Made by a program: the position numbers and the translations under genes. Shown here in pieces: positions 11,301 to 24,300 of a stretch of DNA of 64,000 bases; position 1 is the first letter of the stretch, and every line of letters begins with the position of its first letter. The stretch is taken from positions 57,244,430 to 57,308,429 of the forward strand of contig JANCRA010000001.1 in the NCBI GenBank assembly GCA_024362935.1. Direction: 5' to 3'. Under the pieces are notes generated by a model. It was not told where the DNA came from, did not search any database, and was given only the letters and a program-made list of their open reading frames with translations. Source of the stretch: Setophaga petechia (taxonomy: Eukaryota > Chordata > Aves > Passeriformes > Parulidae).

Positions 11301-14300
11301 CAAATTTATGTTGGTTGGCTGTCTTCCCTTATCTCATTATCTCCTATGTGCTCATAAACTGCATCACAGTTTTTACTATTATCCATGTAGCTGCAGGTAA
11401 GTCATTGCACAGCTGGAGAGAAACTCAACATGGTCCCATGGAGAGCTCAACCAAATCAAATATAGCAGGCTTGGGTCTGAAAGGAACATAACTGCAACTC
11501 TAAAACCAAGCTGTTAAGTTCTGCCAGTTCTTGCACGTTCTCAGAACTGAAAGAACAGGATGCATGAAGTGCCAAGGAAATATTTACTACGTAAATATCT
11601 GAACAGCAGATCAGGATTCTAACAAGACAGTCTTCACAGAGTCACAAAATAGTCTGCATTCAACAGGCTACTTGAAACCAACTGCTTTTACTAAGTCAAG
11701 AGGAAGACTATCATGAGAGGAGATTAATCTTTCATCTTCTTTTATTCTCCATAAAGTAGTAGATATGTCTCAAAAAATCTAAACACAATAGGTTGAAGGG
11801 AGCTAGGTATTTTCTATTAAAGGAAAAAAAAGGCGTATTTCTGTCAGACCCCTTTGTGGGCAGGTTTGTGGTTTTTGTTAATGAATAAAACATTGGAAAC
11901 AAAAGCAGCAGCACAGAGCTAGAATGAAAGTACTGATGTTGGAGTGCAGGATTTCACATGGAAGGACGTGCTTTGGGGTTTCTGTCTTTCTCTATGCTTT
12001 GTTAAATTAGAAGTGATACCTCGCACTTTCATATAAAACTCTCAGTTTTATATAAAGCAAGATAAAGATGGCGAGAATACATCAATGACTAAAGCTCTTG
12101 ATAAGAAGTGGCAGCACTTGCAGTTGTTGAGCTCTTCATGCCTCAAAGAGTGATGCCAACTAACATTTTCTTGTCTTTCCCAATGGGTCACTTCTTCACT
12201 TTCACAGTATCTGTGACATGCTGCAGCCTTTCTTCCACTGGGTTGTTTTTCTTTTTGCTCAAATGGGTCTGTATATCAAAGGGTGTCCTAGCAAAGCTTG
12301 GACATTACTCTTCAGTAGCCACACCACACACACCTCCCTATGCTTGTAAAGTAAGCTAACAAAGATTAGAATCCTTCACAGATTCTAAAAAACTAGACAG
12401 ATTTATTAAATTTTAACTCAACTCCTCCTATGGAAATTCACCTCTTTGCTTCAGCAGTGCACTTCAACCGACCTACCTCTTCCCTCTCACCCTCCCAATA
12501 CTCCACCTAATTTTACTTGCTACATTCATTTTTCATCAGTAAACCAAGCCTTACTGAATTTAACAGCTACACAAGCTTTTTTTAACTTCACTAGTTAAAA
12601 AGTAATCCAGTAGGTGATAAATCTACTTAATCATTGGCAACTTTCCAAAAAACACGGATGTAAGCTAGACTGAAAGTTCTGGTTGCAAAAGGAAGCCTCT
12701 TGTACGTTGTAGTATTTGTAGGACTACAGAGCTCTGGGGAAAAATGTTCACAGCAAGCAGCCTATACAGTTTGTACAAACCCAAGTAAAATAGGATGTAA
12801 CACCGAAATACAAGTAACTTGAGGTAGAAGTAGAGATAGCATTACCTCTGTGTGGATACAGAAGGGTCCTCTGTGTGGACCCTTCCTAGCCTGTCAACTC
12901 TACTGAAGATCAGGAGTATTCTTCTCTCAAAGTAAAAATGAGAGATTTGAGAAAGTCAAAGAAAAATCAGGCACTACCGACTCATGTATTATGATCATTC
13001 ATACCCTTTTTTTTAACCTATTGATGAAAACCTCCACATTTAATGCAGCTTGTCTCTGAGCATGCATCACACCCACACAACTTTCTGTGACCACCCAGCA
13101 ATGTATTTCCACAGCATCCCCACAAATAAACAGAATCCTAAATTTTGTTTGGGTGGAGCAATTTTAAGCTGACTGTGCTCTGACAGTGCCTGAATTAACT
13201 CCCTTTCTGTGACAGGCAAATGAACTGCTTCACACAGAATTTATTGAAGGGTGTGCCAATTACAAATCAAAAGGCAATTTCCACAAAAGCTCTTCAACAT
13301 TCACATCACTAACCTCTACAGCATTCCTGGGATCAGAGCAAACAGCTTCAAGAGAACAGGGCCCATTCCTTTCCGAGGTTTCTCTTCAACACCAAAGCTG
13401 CTCTCTCACTAGGTAAAAGAGAAAAAGGTTAGAATATAAATGTGACAATGAAGTCACAGAGCTCTGCTTTTCTGAAATGAAAGAGGAGTCATTTCTATGA
13501 CAACTGGACTTTCACAAACTAAGAAATCTTTTAAATAGCTCTGGGAAAAGGAACAGTAGCAAACTAGAAACTGACAGCACAGCAGTATTTCTCTGATTAA
13601 ATGACACTCACTGAGAGCATATGAAGAGCTAAAAGAGTTAATATAAAGCACAAGCCCAGTAATTAATGCACTGACAGCCCATGATCAGCAAGAGCATCCT
13701 TCTGAGGAAGCAAGTGACTTCCCACCATTGCAGCACGGGAATAAGAACTAAGCTACATTGATACTAACCTAGCTGAGCAACTGTGAAGCTACTGAACACA
13801 CAGTTTTCCCTGGCCTCTCCCCTAGTTTGTCTGCCTCTTTATTTTCAGAGTTATAAAATAGTCATCTTGCAAGCAGACACACACAAGCCAACAAGGGGCA
13901 TCAAGTCTGAGCTCACTTCAGCACAACTGCATGAATCCATCACAAGGTTCTCCTGTAGGACCTGGCAGATAACTAGGTGAAATGCTGCACCTTGGTTATT
14001 AGCCATGAATTGGCAGACCTCTGATTATTTTACCTCTGATTCCCAGTCAGTCCCATTTGGAATTGCTAGTACAGTGTTCCTACACTCCGGAGCACCACAC
14101 AACACAGGCATACCTGAAGCAACAGGAAAAACTTCATAATACTACTTATATCATTTATTGTTTTAATATTTTGTACATTAAAAGAAGGAGATAATATTTT
14201 GGTGGGGGGAAATTGACTTGGATAAAAAAAGCAGCACAGCACCAGGTACCTTTTAAAGGCTTTGTAAGAGAGACACGAAGACCTCGCTCACAGTGATATT

Positions 14301-17300
14301 GCAGAGGTTAAAATTTTGTTACTATGTTGTTCCATGCTCTAAAGTCTTTAATACCTTGCTAGCAAGTTCAAGTGTTCAGCATTAACAACTAAAGGAGAAT
14401 TTCTCTCTTAACGCCATCATCCATAGCCATGAAACCTTCTCCCCTCCAGTTCTATCAGTTCATGAAGCAAGGTAAGGAACCAGCAGCCACAACCAAATAC
14501 CACCTGTGTACACAGCACAGTAAAACTGTAGAAATTGGACCATGGAACTCAGAAATTCCAAAAGTAGGGAGAGCACTTTGATTTTATCTCTGCAGAAGCA
14601 AGTAAATATTTAAAATAAGATGATAAACAAATGGTCCTTTTGTCATAGGAACAGTTACTGGACAAACCTTAAAACAAATAAGGAACTGCCGTTTCAGCTA
14701 TCTTCATTTCACCCTATTACGAACTTTATTATATAACCAAATGCTTCTCAGGTTCAAAATGATCTTTTTTTGTTTTTAAATACAGAGAGTGGAGGTTTCA
14801 GGCTCCAAATCAGAACAGACTGCGATTGCACTGAACTTAATTAACGCTTACTATATTTGCAAAGCTCAAATGACCAATTACACTACGAGTACACAAAACC
14901 CACAAGCTTCCTAGAGCAGAAATTAAAGGGTAGTATCATCATCTTTTCCAGCTAAAACTGTAAAAAAGGTCATGAGGAAGTACAACCTTGAAGACAGCTT
15001 GCAACCTACTTTCACATGTGTTATTGACTTGGTCCTGAACCAAAAGTTAATCTATGGTTTATCTATATTCCCATAGTACATTTGGAATGCATTTATCCTA
15101 CTTCTATATTTTGTCAGGGTCACAATATCTTGAGAAAGACTTCATCAAATGTATCTGCACAAAGTGAATTGTTTTGACTTGCACTCTCAAAGCCAATAAA
15201 CACAGGGGAGCAGGAGGTCCTGTTGACAAGAACTAAATGCCTTCTGTGGTGCCAAAAAATAAAGCACTCCTACCTTAGTTCCATCAACCAATCTTCAGCA
15301 TTGCCCAAGCTTTAATTCTCCCTGTGGTCATCAGTTAGCAAAAGTGACTGCAAGACCAATAGCACACACCATCTACACTGTAGCAATGAGAAAAAGGAAG
15401 CTGTTTTCAACCTTGAATATCCCAAAACACCAATATCCTTCCAAAGATATGTAACTAAACTAAGCAACAAAACAGGTCAGTTTTGAATCCACCCGTCAAG
15501 AGCAAAACTCTAAAAGCACCGAAAACACTTCAAATGACCCCAGTCTCTTCACACCCCCCAGTCTAGTGGAGGCACAGCAGCCCTCAAGAAGAAACAGCAG
15601 CTACTCTGACAAAAACTGCTGCGATTTCTGAGAAAGGAGAACCAGTTCTGGTCAGCGTCAAGAGGGCGGCATAGCTTAGTCACCTTCCTGCCTTATTGAA
15701 TCTTCAGTGTAAAGGAGAAATATCTCTGCGAAGTATACTGACTGGCACGCTCAACAAAAGCTTTCCTGGACAAAAGGATTATATTTTTCTGACAAGATTC
15801 AGATTTAGCTTTCCTAGATGATTTCTTAGGGCATTCATCCTCTCTCCACCTGAACTAGATTCCTGACTTTCCACAGGGACAATGGATCTCCTGGCAGCAC
15901 GCAGACAATATGGTACTCCACGGCTATGCTGACTCCAGGCTTCCTTGTCCATCTCTGTCCACTAAGAGGGTGCAGAAAGGAATGTAAGTACACGCTGGAG
16001 CTCTCCAGACAGGCAGCACCTTGCTCTCTGGCTAATGGCGTTCCCATCTGCAGATCACACGCTACCCAGCAGCTGCTCAAACCCACAACAGAAAAGCAGC
16101 ACAGCAAAGAACCAAACTGCCCATTCCATAGCCGGCGTCTGCTCCTGACCACTTCCAAAGCGTCTCAAGTGGCAATTACCTCATGAAAAAGTACACCATA
16201 AGTAACAAATACAACAGGGAGTTACGGTGGTTCCACTTGCAGTGCAAAACAAACAGGGTGGAGATTTCTCCTCCCCAGAATGCTGCACACACAGGTAGCG
16301 TCTGATTCAGCTGACGGCAGTGCAGATGAGGCGTGCATCACCTCGTTTTCATGACCCACCACTGAACCCTGGCAGCAGCCACGTCTATTACTTTCCAGAA
16401 GTGTCATTCAGCACATTTCCAAGTGTCATTTAGCAAACAAGTCTCAGCCATCAAAAACATCCCCACCCATGGCTTACATAAAGCTCCCTGCTGCACTGAA
16501 GGGCTTTCCTTCAGTTCAAAGAGTTGGAACATATAATTTGCAACTCTTTTCTCAAAATGTAATATTAGGGTGGCCAGCTTGAGCATGACCAATAAAACCT
16601 AAGTGACACTTCACCGCAGTCACCATCAATTTTAACAGACATCTTTTTCAGACAAGTAACTATCAACAGGCAGATAGATGCCTCTTCTTTAAGAGTTTAT
16701 TTAGGTAATCTGCATAATTACATAAGGTAAAATATTATAAAATATTAAAATTTAAAATATTTTTCCATCATATGAATAAAAGCTTTTAGACTTTTCTAAA
16801 TGCAAAGTCCATTGGCTGAACATGTATTTTAGAACAAATACACTCCAGAATTATGAGGGGGTTTTTATGTATAAACATGTTAAACTATTTCTTATCCAAT
16901 CACATTTCTTCAGAACCGACACAAAAAAGTTTAAATCAAGTTCTAATAATATGTATTTATGACTAAAATAACTTCTCTTAGCTGCCACTGTGCCTTTGTT
17001 CTTGTGAATTAAATAATTTGCTTGCTATAGCAAGTGTTTCCAGACCTACATCCTACTAGGTATTCAACCAGGTGCTTTAGGTCTCTTTTTATTTCACCTC
17101 AGTATCTCAGTACTCACTATTTCTTGAGCTTAACAAATCAAATAGAATTTGATTGCTACCCCCAACAGACATCACACAAAAAGTGCTAAATAACAAAACC
17201 TCAGCAATCACAAACTACTTGGTTTCTGCAAAGAGGAAAACTGATCAAGTAACACCATTCAAATTTGCTTTTATGTACATCTTATTTCTGAAAAAGAAAT

Positions 17301-17645
17301 ACAAATGTTATGCAGACTCCCATCTTAGTTGCTTTCCCCCAATTTATTTTCGAAGTATTCCTCTGTGGATAAACTATGTTTATCAATTCTATGTACACAT
17401 ACCGGTGCCATCAGAATATTAAAAAAGGAAAGCCCCACAGGAGCATAAGGTTTCTTCTGTGCCTACACACACCACAAGTACTCAACAGAAACCTATTCAC
17501 ACCTAACCAGCCATTTTCCTCCCTGCTTCCACGTTTTGCGAAGTTACAAAACTCACTCACATGTTACATCAAAGAGGAGTCAGGGAAGACATTATATATC
17601 AACTGTTGTTGATAGGAATTACAGTAGCTGAGTGCTAGCACTTAC
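8341..17645. other. Long AT-rich intron-like stretch
   Basis: No supported gene. The DNA is unique and AT-rich with a short CA microsatellite at 10,829-10,845. A patch at about 15,830-16,400 has more CpG and G+C than its neighbours and a 107-codon minus-strand frame (15,835-16,158), but no good splice sites around it. Several isolated GTAAG-type donors occur on either strand, for example plus 11,398, without convincing partner sites. Confidence 0.45.
10829..10845. repeat. CA dinucleotide microsatellite
   Basis: This is an uninterrupted run of about eight CA units following 'aagcc'. It is short and of a kind found throughout vertebrate DNA. Its length may vary between individuals. Confidence 0.9.
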
Positions 17646-17906
17646 TCCACATTGGATAAAGAAAAAAATCCTGCCTCTGATGGAAAGAAATCAAAGGGAT
17701 CATAAACATTATGTAATCCAAGTATATTTTCTGCCTTTTCTAGGAGAGATGTGTGCTCAGCATGCATTCTCAAGCTCACTGGTTCACTTTCAGACACACT
17801 GCTGAGGTCAGAGGTCAGGACCATGGACCAGCAGGAGCCTGGATCTGAATTAGCACTATGAGGAGAAATAACTTTGGCAACAACATATTTCTGCTGTACA
17901 TAAAAT
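17646..17906 (-). CDS. Candidate internal coding exon (261 nt), gene unknown
   Basis: On the minus strand a pyrimidine-rich acceptor (TTTCTTCTCTCAG) ends at 17,907. A consensus donor (GTGGA|GTAAGT) starts the next intron at 17,645. The 261 nt between are open in one frame only, entering with one base and leaving with two. The exon is thus symmetrical (phase 2 to phase 2) with about 87 codons. The translation looks protein-like, with a Ser/Glu stretch (SSVSESEPVSL), a likely helix (HTSLLEKAENILGL) and an aromatic segment (DPFDFFPSEAGFFSL). I do not recognise the family. It fits a coding exon of the leftward gene whose promoter may be at 45 kb. A chance open frame cannot be excluded. Confidence 0.42.
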
Positions 17907-18352
17907 CTGAGAGAAGAAACACAAATGCGGGCAATATTTTATAAAAGTACTCTCAGCTATTTTAACAACAGGATCAGGATGGAAGTTTGTTTCCCTGCAA
18001 CAAAGACAAGACCTTAAAAGCCAACATAAGGGTCAGACCCATTTGTAAAAAACAAAAACCTCAAACAGGTAAGAAACTACAGTTTCTGGCTCTCTTGAAA
18101 ACACTCTTCATTACTGTTTCTTACTCACTACTTCTGCTAAAACAAACTCTAGTATTCTAAAACTGCATGCAGGAACAAGGAAAGAAAGGTACCACATCTG
18201 TTTCCAGTAAAGTTCACAACTCCAACACGTGGGTACTTTCTTCTCCTCACCAGCATTCCTGGATTCTTTTGCTTTTTGTTTATAAATCCAACTCTCAGCA
18301 TTCTTGTCATACTTCCAAATGAATGCATACTTCCTAGTGAAGACTCCATTAC

Positions 18353-18461
18353 CTCCTCCTGCTCGCGGAGGATGAAGGAACGCATTAAGGCACACTTCAC
18401 TTTCTCAGAGATCAACCCCAGAGGTTCACAGTAGAAAACAGCAAAAATGGCACACTCGAGT
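18353..18461 (-). CDS. Candidate coding exon or exon-like frame
   Basis: Minus strand: a moderate acceptor (CTGTAG) at 18,462, then 109 nt open in one frame, then a moderate donor (GAGGAG|GTAATG) at 18,352. The translation includes CEPLGLISEKVKCALMRSF followed by ILREQEE, with CpG-containing codons (CGT, CGC) unusual for this AT-rich region. The frame stays open past the donor to about 18,149, so the 3' boundary is uncertain. It leaves in phase 0, which does not fit the phase-2 start of the exon candidate at 17,646-17,906. If both are real, another exon or a different donor must lie between. No family recognised. Confidence 0.25.
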
Positions 18462-18996
18462 CTACAGACACTTTAAGCAGTCACAACAGACTGCTTAAAA
18501 TTTTTGAGACTATTATTCCATCCATCTTCAAGTTAGAATATAGTTGAACATCTGTAACTCTGTGTTCTTGCTGTCCCTAAGAGCCAGTGTAACACAGCTT
18601 GGAAACACTATAAAGATGATACCAGTAGTGAGCACAGAGGAAACACCACTGCAGCTTAAACACAACTTTATGGAGGTGAAGGGAGAATATATAATCCCAA
18701 CAACTAATCATGCTTAGACAGGTAAAAATTAACTGGGTGGAAAAAAATGAAGATACCCCACTCTGTGCAACAACATGCCAAGCTCCAAGCCAATCTTCAA
18801 AATACCTTCATACTCAAGAGCAAAGGGAAGTACTCTCACAAAAGGGATTTTAATGACAGACTATTACAGCCACCTTACTATATATAACCCTTAAATCTTG
18901 CTCCTCTTCACTGAAGTTGTCCAAGAGACAAACACAAACAACAGAAACACTTGCTAGATTGCCCAGGCACCACACACTTAAAAGTTCTTCCTTAAT

Positions 18997-19128
18997 CTAA
19001 AAAATTCTGCCTTTCAGCCAGGTTTTTACCAATATAGCAAAGCCTGAGAAGATGTAGATGCAAATGGCCAACCAGACACAATAAAAGGAGACATCACCCA
19101 AGAGAAACTGCTTGAGCTGCAGCTGCAT
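18997..19128 (-). CDS. Small ORF (43 codons) with one predicted membrane segment
   Basis: Starting at ATG 19,128 on the minus strand, 43 codons run to TAG at 18,997. After a short start (MQLQLKQFLLGD) there is a strongly hydrophobic stretch, VSFYCVWLAICIYIFSGFAI, of the right length for one transmembrane helix, then a basic tail (VKTWLKGRIF). A weak donor (TATTG|GTAAAAA) inside the frame means it could instead be part of an exon. No promoter or polyadenylation signal is tied to it. It may be a microprotein, an exon fragment or chance. Confidence 0.17.
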   Translation of the reverse strand: MQLQLKQFLLGDVSFYCVWLAICIYIFSGFAILVKTWLKGRIF

Positions 19129-20682
19129 TCACATCTCCTCCAGAAGCATCCTCTACACAGAGAGGCAGAATGCAAAACAAGAACTTCAACAATCTGGCAC
19201 TGGATACAATTACACAGCAAGGAAAGTTAACACCCACAGTTTAAACTTTTTAAAGCAAGACAGTGAAAGTCAAGGAAATAAATCCAGTCTCATTTGTGGG
19301 CAAGCTCAGTTGGACAGCCCAAATCTTGCTTCAGTGTAACTGCAGTCATTTGGAAGTCAGGAGGTCTTAATGCAACACCTGATTTCTATGCCACTGGAAA
19401 GAAAAATGCTCCATAAACTGCATTTATGTTAAGTCAAAGCCAAAATTAGTCTGAAAGAGGAACAAGAAAATTGTCATACACACTTCATGTTACTTCACCG
19501 TTTAATTACTCTCTAATTAAATTTGCATGCTTTGATACTATCTACTATTATAAGCTGATGTTCCAAATGGAAATAAATGCTAATTCCCTCTGCAAATGAA
19601 CCATCAAAACTACATTTAAATAGATCAGAAAAATTTATTTCAAGTTGTCTTCAGAATGCTCTCATCTACTGAACTCAATCCTCAGTTTACAAAAGTCTTC
19701 CAAGGATGCATTAATTCAGGCACCTATAAACTGTCTTCTGCTCTTAACAGCAAAGACAAGTGCTTCTTGTAGAAATAAATCACAATGTGTCAGAGCTAAA
19801 CTCCAGATGCTCCCTACATAGACATGCTGAACTGACTTGTAGTCCACCTGTGACATAAAATTTCATTAATTATATTGCTTGATAAGAAGCATCGTCCTTT
19901 TTACATAGAGGTTTTCAAACTGAGCAAGTGAGTCGTAACATTATAGCACTACCACCTCTGTCACTGAAACACTGGATGTTGTTTGCATGTAAATACACAA
20001 TGATATACGATGGAAGACTTCTGCGAAGCTCAGCACAGTCCAACTTCTGCTCAGCACAGGGGCAGCTTAGATCAGCTGCTCACGTGAGCTTTGAGCATCT
20101 CAGAGTGGAAATCCCACGGCCCCTTTGAGAAACCAACTGTGCTGTTTACCCTCATGGTATAAAGTTCTATCCTACTTGTAACTGGCCTTGTGCTGCTTGT
20201 GTCCAATGCCTCCCATCTCATCCCTGCGCATCTCTGAGAAGACAGTCAAAATTTATACAGAGGTCACCTCTGCTGAATTACAGATTAGTGACCACAGAGA
20301 TACTCTGTAAGTTGATCAGATATCTGAGGACAGGGTCCTTAATCAGATCAGTCAGGTACACACTGATACAATAAGAGCCTTTTTTATACAACCTATTATT
20401 TTATTTATGAATGAATAATATAAACCTAGATAAACACACATAACATTTTGCTTCATCAAATGGGAAATAAAGACCAGAATAACAGAGAGAGGGGTTCTTT
20501 GCTTATTTCAGGAAGCTAATGCCTGGCTCACTATTAGCTTTCCATAGGATGAACAAAACCCTCTAGATATAGAGACAAACCCTGATTATCTAAATCACTG
20601 GTATCTAAAATTCTGAAATCCAAAAGTCAAATACCTGCCTGGAGGACAGATGCTATGGCATTTCTAAGAACAGATCAGTTAC

Positions 20683-20735
20683 CTTGGTATTTGGAGGCTT
20701 GCAACACAATTCTAAATCTATGTTCAATTTCCTCA
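20683..20735 (-). CDS. Candidate short coding exon (53 nt)
   Basis: Minus strand: AG acceptor (CCGATCAG) at 20,736 with a poor pyrimidine tract, then 53 open nucleotides, then a good donor (CCAAG|GTAACT) at 20,682. The frame reads EEIEHRFRIVLQASKYQ, a charged helix-like peptide. It enters with one base, which matches the two-base exit of the candidate exon at 25,434-25,626, so the two could be consecutive exons of one leftward transcript. A second AG further upstream would extend it. The evidence is weak alone; the phase match adds a little. Confidence 0.2.
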
Positions 20736-21017
20736 CTGATCGGTGCATGGTTATTTGCTTATTTTACAAAGAGAAGCGTATAAGTTGTTGCAAACAGTAG
20801 ACTCAAAAGTAAATAAAGATTTTCCCCTCTCAATTAGTGTCTACATGCTAGCTTGCTCAATATAGCAACACTCACTGATGCTGTATTGCATAATGTAATC
20901 AATATATCACTATGTTATCCCTGCCATTAATTCCAAGCTCATAAGCATTTTTATTTACTTTAATTAATCACAAAGTTACAATTTCCTAACAAGGACTGAA
21001 GGCTGACCTATATTAAA

Positions 21018-21348
21018 AGGTGCCACAGGCTACTGGCAAACCAAAGACGAAGTCAGGCTTTTCACAGCACTGCATGATGGGAGGACAAGGGACAACAGAC
21101 ATAAACTGATACAAGAGAGGTTCAGACCGCACATAAGAGAAGCTTTATTCCTCCACTGAGGACAGAGAGGCAGCAGAACAGGGCCCAGAGAGGCTGTGCT
21201 GTCTCCAGACTTGGAGGCTTTCAAGACAGGACAGGATCCAGCCCAGTACAACCTGTTTCCATCTCAGAGCTGGTCCAGCTGTGAGCAGGAGGTTGGACTA
21301 CAGCCCTGCCAAAGTTTCTCCCAACTTGAGAGATCCTGAGAGGTTCTC
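21018..21348 (+). mobile_element. CR1 LINE fragment
   Basis: Plus-strand CR1 3' region, diverged but with recognisable landmarks in order: 'ggcaaaccaaagacgaagtc', 'caggcttttcacagc', 'agagaggttcaga', 'ccagagaggctgtgctgtct', 'gcaggaggttggacta', and the end 'gagagatcctgagag'. It is 5'-truncated and non-coding. It belongs to a different CR1 variant from the 6-kb copy, judging by the 'tcaggcttttcacag' and 'cttgg' segments. Confidence 0.75.
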
Positions 21349-24300
21349 TTCCCCACTGTCATGTATAGAGCAAGCCTTAATCCTAAAGTCCCATTCTAAT
21401 ATTTAATGTACAAAGTCAGCTGTCCTGCTGCCCTGCTTTCCCAAACCTCCCAACTGCATGGATTCTTTTCTCTCTGCAGCCTTCAGCTTCCCACCTATCC
21501 TGACACTTTACAACAGGGAAGGTAACCCTTTACCAGTGGACATAATTTTCTCTCCAGGCATCTACCGTATGAGGGCCAGAAAACCAGTCACTACGTCTGG
21601 AGTACATGAAAAGCAGCAGGAAAAAATCAGAAAGCAGACGACTATAGAACATGCTGGACAGAGGACAGGTCCTCCCCAAGCATACAGACCTCCTGAATAG
21701 CACAGCCTTTTGTATTTGACTCACACCCAGCCCTACAAGTTCCAAGCAGGTTCCTCCAGAGCCCTACCAGTCACCCAGTCCAGCACACAAGTGCTGTGAC
21801 AAGTTTTTCTCCAGCTCCTGCAGTGTGGGGGAGCATTCTGGCCTGTGCTAACAACCCTTCCTTAAAAAGGATCACAGAGAATCTTGGCATGACAACATTT
21901 TGGTGGTCCTGATTGGAGTCAAGACTAGGGTACTACCCAAAAGCACCTGTCATGGTGAGCTGTGTTTGATAGCAGCACAACCATCTGCACAGTGCTGTAC
22001 TTCAGGTAACATTTTAATAAAGGCAAGAGCTGTCTTGCATCAAGCTGATTCTTGCACCTGTGAATCTCTGCTTTTGCCCATCTGCAACATGGAGAAATTG
22101 CCCCAGAGCTAATGGAGCTGTAGCTGTGCTTCCTGGAGAGCAGCTTTAGCCTGCATGCACCTCCTCAACAGCGTCCTTGCCTCAAACAGCACTGAGCCAC
22201 TCACAGCATGCACAGCACTGGGCACTTGCTCAGAGTGCGCTGAGAGAAAGGAAAATTAGGGCAGCTGGCAGAGAGGAAGATGACTTCCAGGTAACAGGCC
22301 AGCCAGGCTGCACACACTTCCCAGCAGTGCTCCTGCCCTCGGCTCAGCACACAGTTCTCAGGCTGGGGGCTGCACAGCTGGTGTCCAGGTATATCCAGGG
22401 ATCAGAAGAAACAGATTTGCAGCAGAGCTTCCATTTCTGGGTTTCCAGGTATCTATTTCTGTTCTACAAGAAGTCTCTTCTGGTCAGTGACCTTCGACTC
22501 CAAGTCTTGAAGGGCATGTATTTCAATTAATTGCTTCCTTGTTGTTAAATTAAGTGTTGCTGTTATGAGAAGGTCTGTGCTTCATGTCCCTTTCTGACAG
22601 AGAATTTTGCCAGTTCAGATTGAATTAAGGCAATAAGTAGCCTGTCCACCAAAAGAACAGATCAGTATGCATTTAAATGTTTAGCCTGAAGATTCTCTTC
22701 AACATTGCAACTGAACACGTCAAAGTTGATGATATACAGGAATCCTAATAATAAAGATTTATTTATTCTATCACACACTCCACCATGAATCTTACGCTCC
22801 CAGATTCTGTTTCCAAGGCCCATGCACAGCTATAAAATGTTTTAGAGTTATTGTGGAGCTAGTCATATCACCACAATTTGCCAGCCTCCACCTCTCAGGA
22901 GAGTGCTGCAGAACTCTGACTCTCATCTCACAGCAGAGTCTTTTTACTCAGCTCCTTGAACTCCCACTAATAACCAGTTGTTCGTACTCTGCAAGTTTGC
23001 AAGGCTGGTATATATTTGGACAGCTCTCTCCAGGTCCAATTTCTAAATTAAATGAAGTAACAAGGCATGTTAGAAAAGGAACAGTAGGACAACAATTTCC
23101 ACAAATGCTAATTTTAATCCAGCATCTGATAGTAAATTAGATGATGCCTTATTCTAGTAATTGCATGGAAACAAAGAAATCCACTGAATCCACAGCCACA
23201 ATCTTGAGAGAAGACAGATATTCTGAATAACATCCGAGATCATTTATGGTGTTCTTGGGAGAGTTTGTTCTACAGACTGCCTGCAAAGGCCTCACATCTT
23301 TGGATTCTGCCTTCTTGGCAGCTGCCAGGGATCTCATTTTGAATCAAACTTCCCCTTCTTGCCCAGCTAATACAAATGTTAGAAATAAAATTTTTTAAAA
23401 TCCCAACAAAGATCAGCAGAATAAATTGATACTGAATTTCTCAATCACTGCTTCAGTTTGCAATGTGAAATCAAAGAGTGTCCAAAGTAAAAAGCCACCT
23501 TCTTATTTAGCAATCCCCAAGTTGAACAGATATCTCATCACAAATGAGGGTCAGACCTCCCTGTACAGCTCATCACTAGCACTTAATAAACGAAGTTAAT
23601 TGTCTTTTTCCTTGAACTAAAGGGAAACTAAGGTACTGCAGAACAAGTCCTACAAGAAAAGTGTCTAAATGGAGTTGCTCTTAAAATCATCTGCAAAAAT
23701 TATGACCATGTACTTCTTTCTCTTCTTTCAGACAGCAGCAGTCACTACTTGAAACATGCCAGTCTGTTTCTTAAAGTGTCTCCTTTGACTATTCCTTCAT
23801 TCCTCAACTCATTCATTCCTTTTTCCTTTTTTCTGAGATGTTAGATCCAAGAGAGATCACAGGCCAATAAAGATCTCACAATACCCACTCCTGATCATTA
23901 TTAACTTAAATCACATTTGGATGAGTAAGTAACACTCATTTTTACTTTTAGAAATACATTTTTATCCTCCACATTACAGTATAACTTGATGTATTGCCTA
24001 GCAGTCCTAAGAAGTTGAAAGTGTAAGAATGCAGATAATATACTTAATTTTCCATGTTTTCTGTCATTCTACAGAAAAAGCATCCTGCCAAGACTTCACA
24101 CATGATGTCTTTACATAAAAAACCATGGGTAAATGTTCAGAGCAAAATCTGTAAAAACACATGGATGCAAACTTCAGATCCAGACAATTTTCAATGGCTA
24201 AATTTTAATACATACAAGAGGGAAAAAAAAGTTAAAGACACTGAATGACTTAAGGAAGTGTAACTTGCCAATATGAAATTTCAATGTCTCTTCAGTCATC

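Noticed and set aside
11350..11400. Plus-strand donor GCAG|GTAAGT preceded by an acceptor-like CATCACAG
   Set aside because: The implied exon is only about 28 nt, the acceptor tract is poor, and nothing else on the plus strand supports a gene.
15835..16158. 107-codon minus-strand frame in a mildly CpG-rich patch
   Set aside because: No good splice sites or ATG, and no recognisable motif. The raised CpG content may come from an old unidentified repeat.
18124..18166. Minus-strand micro-exon (acceptor CCTTGTTCCTGCATGCAG, donor GTA|GTGAGT)
   Set aside because: The splice sites are attractive, but its exit phases (0 or 1) do not fit the next candidate exon (phase 2), and a 34-43-nt open frame carries no weight.
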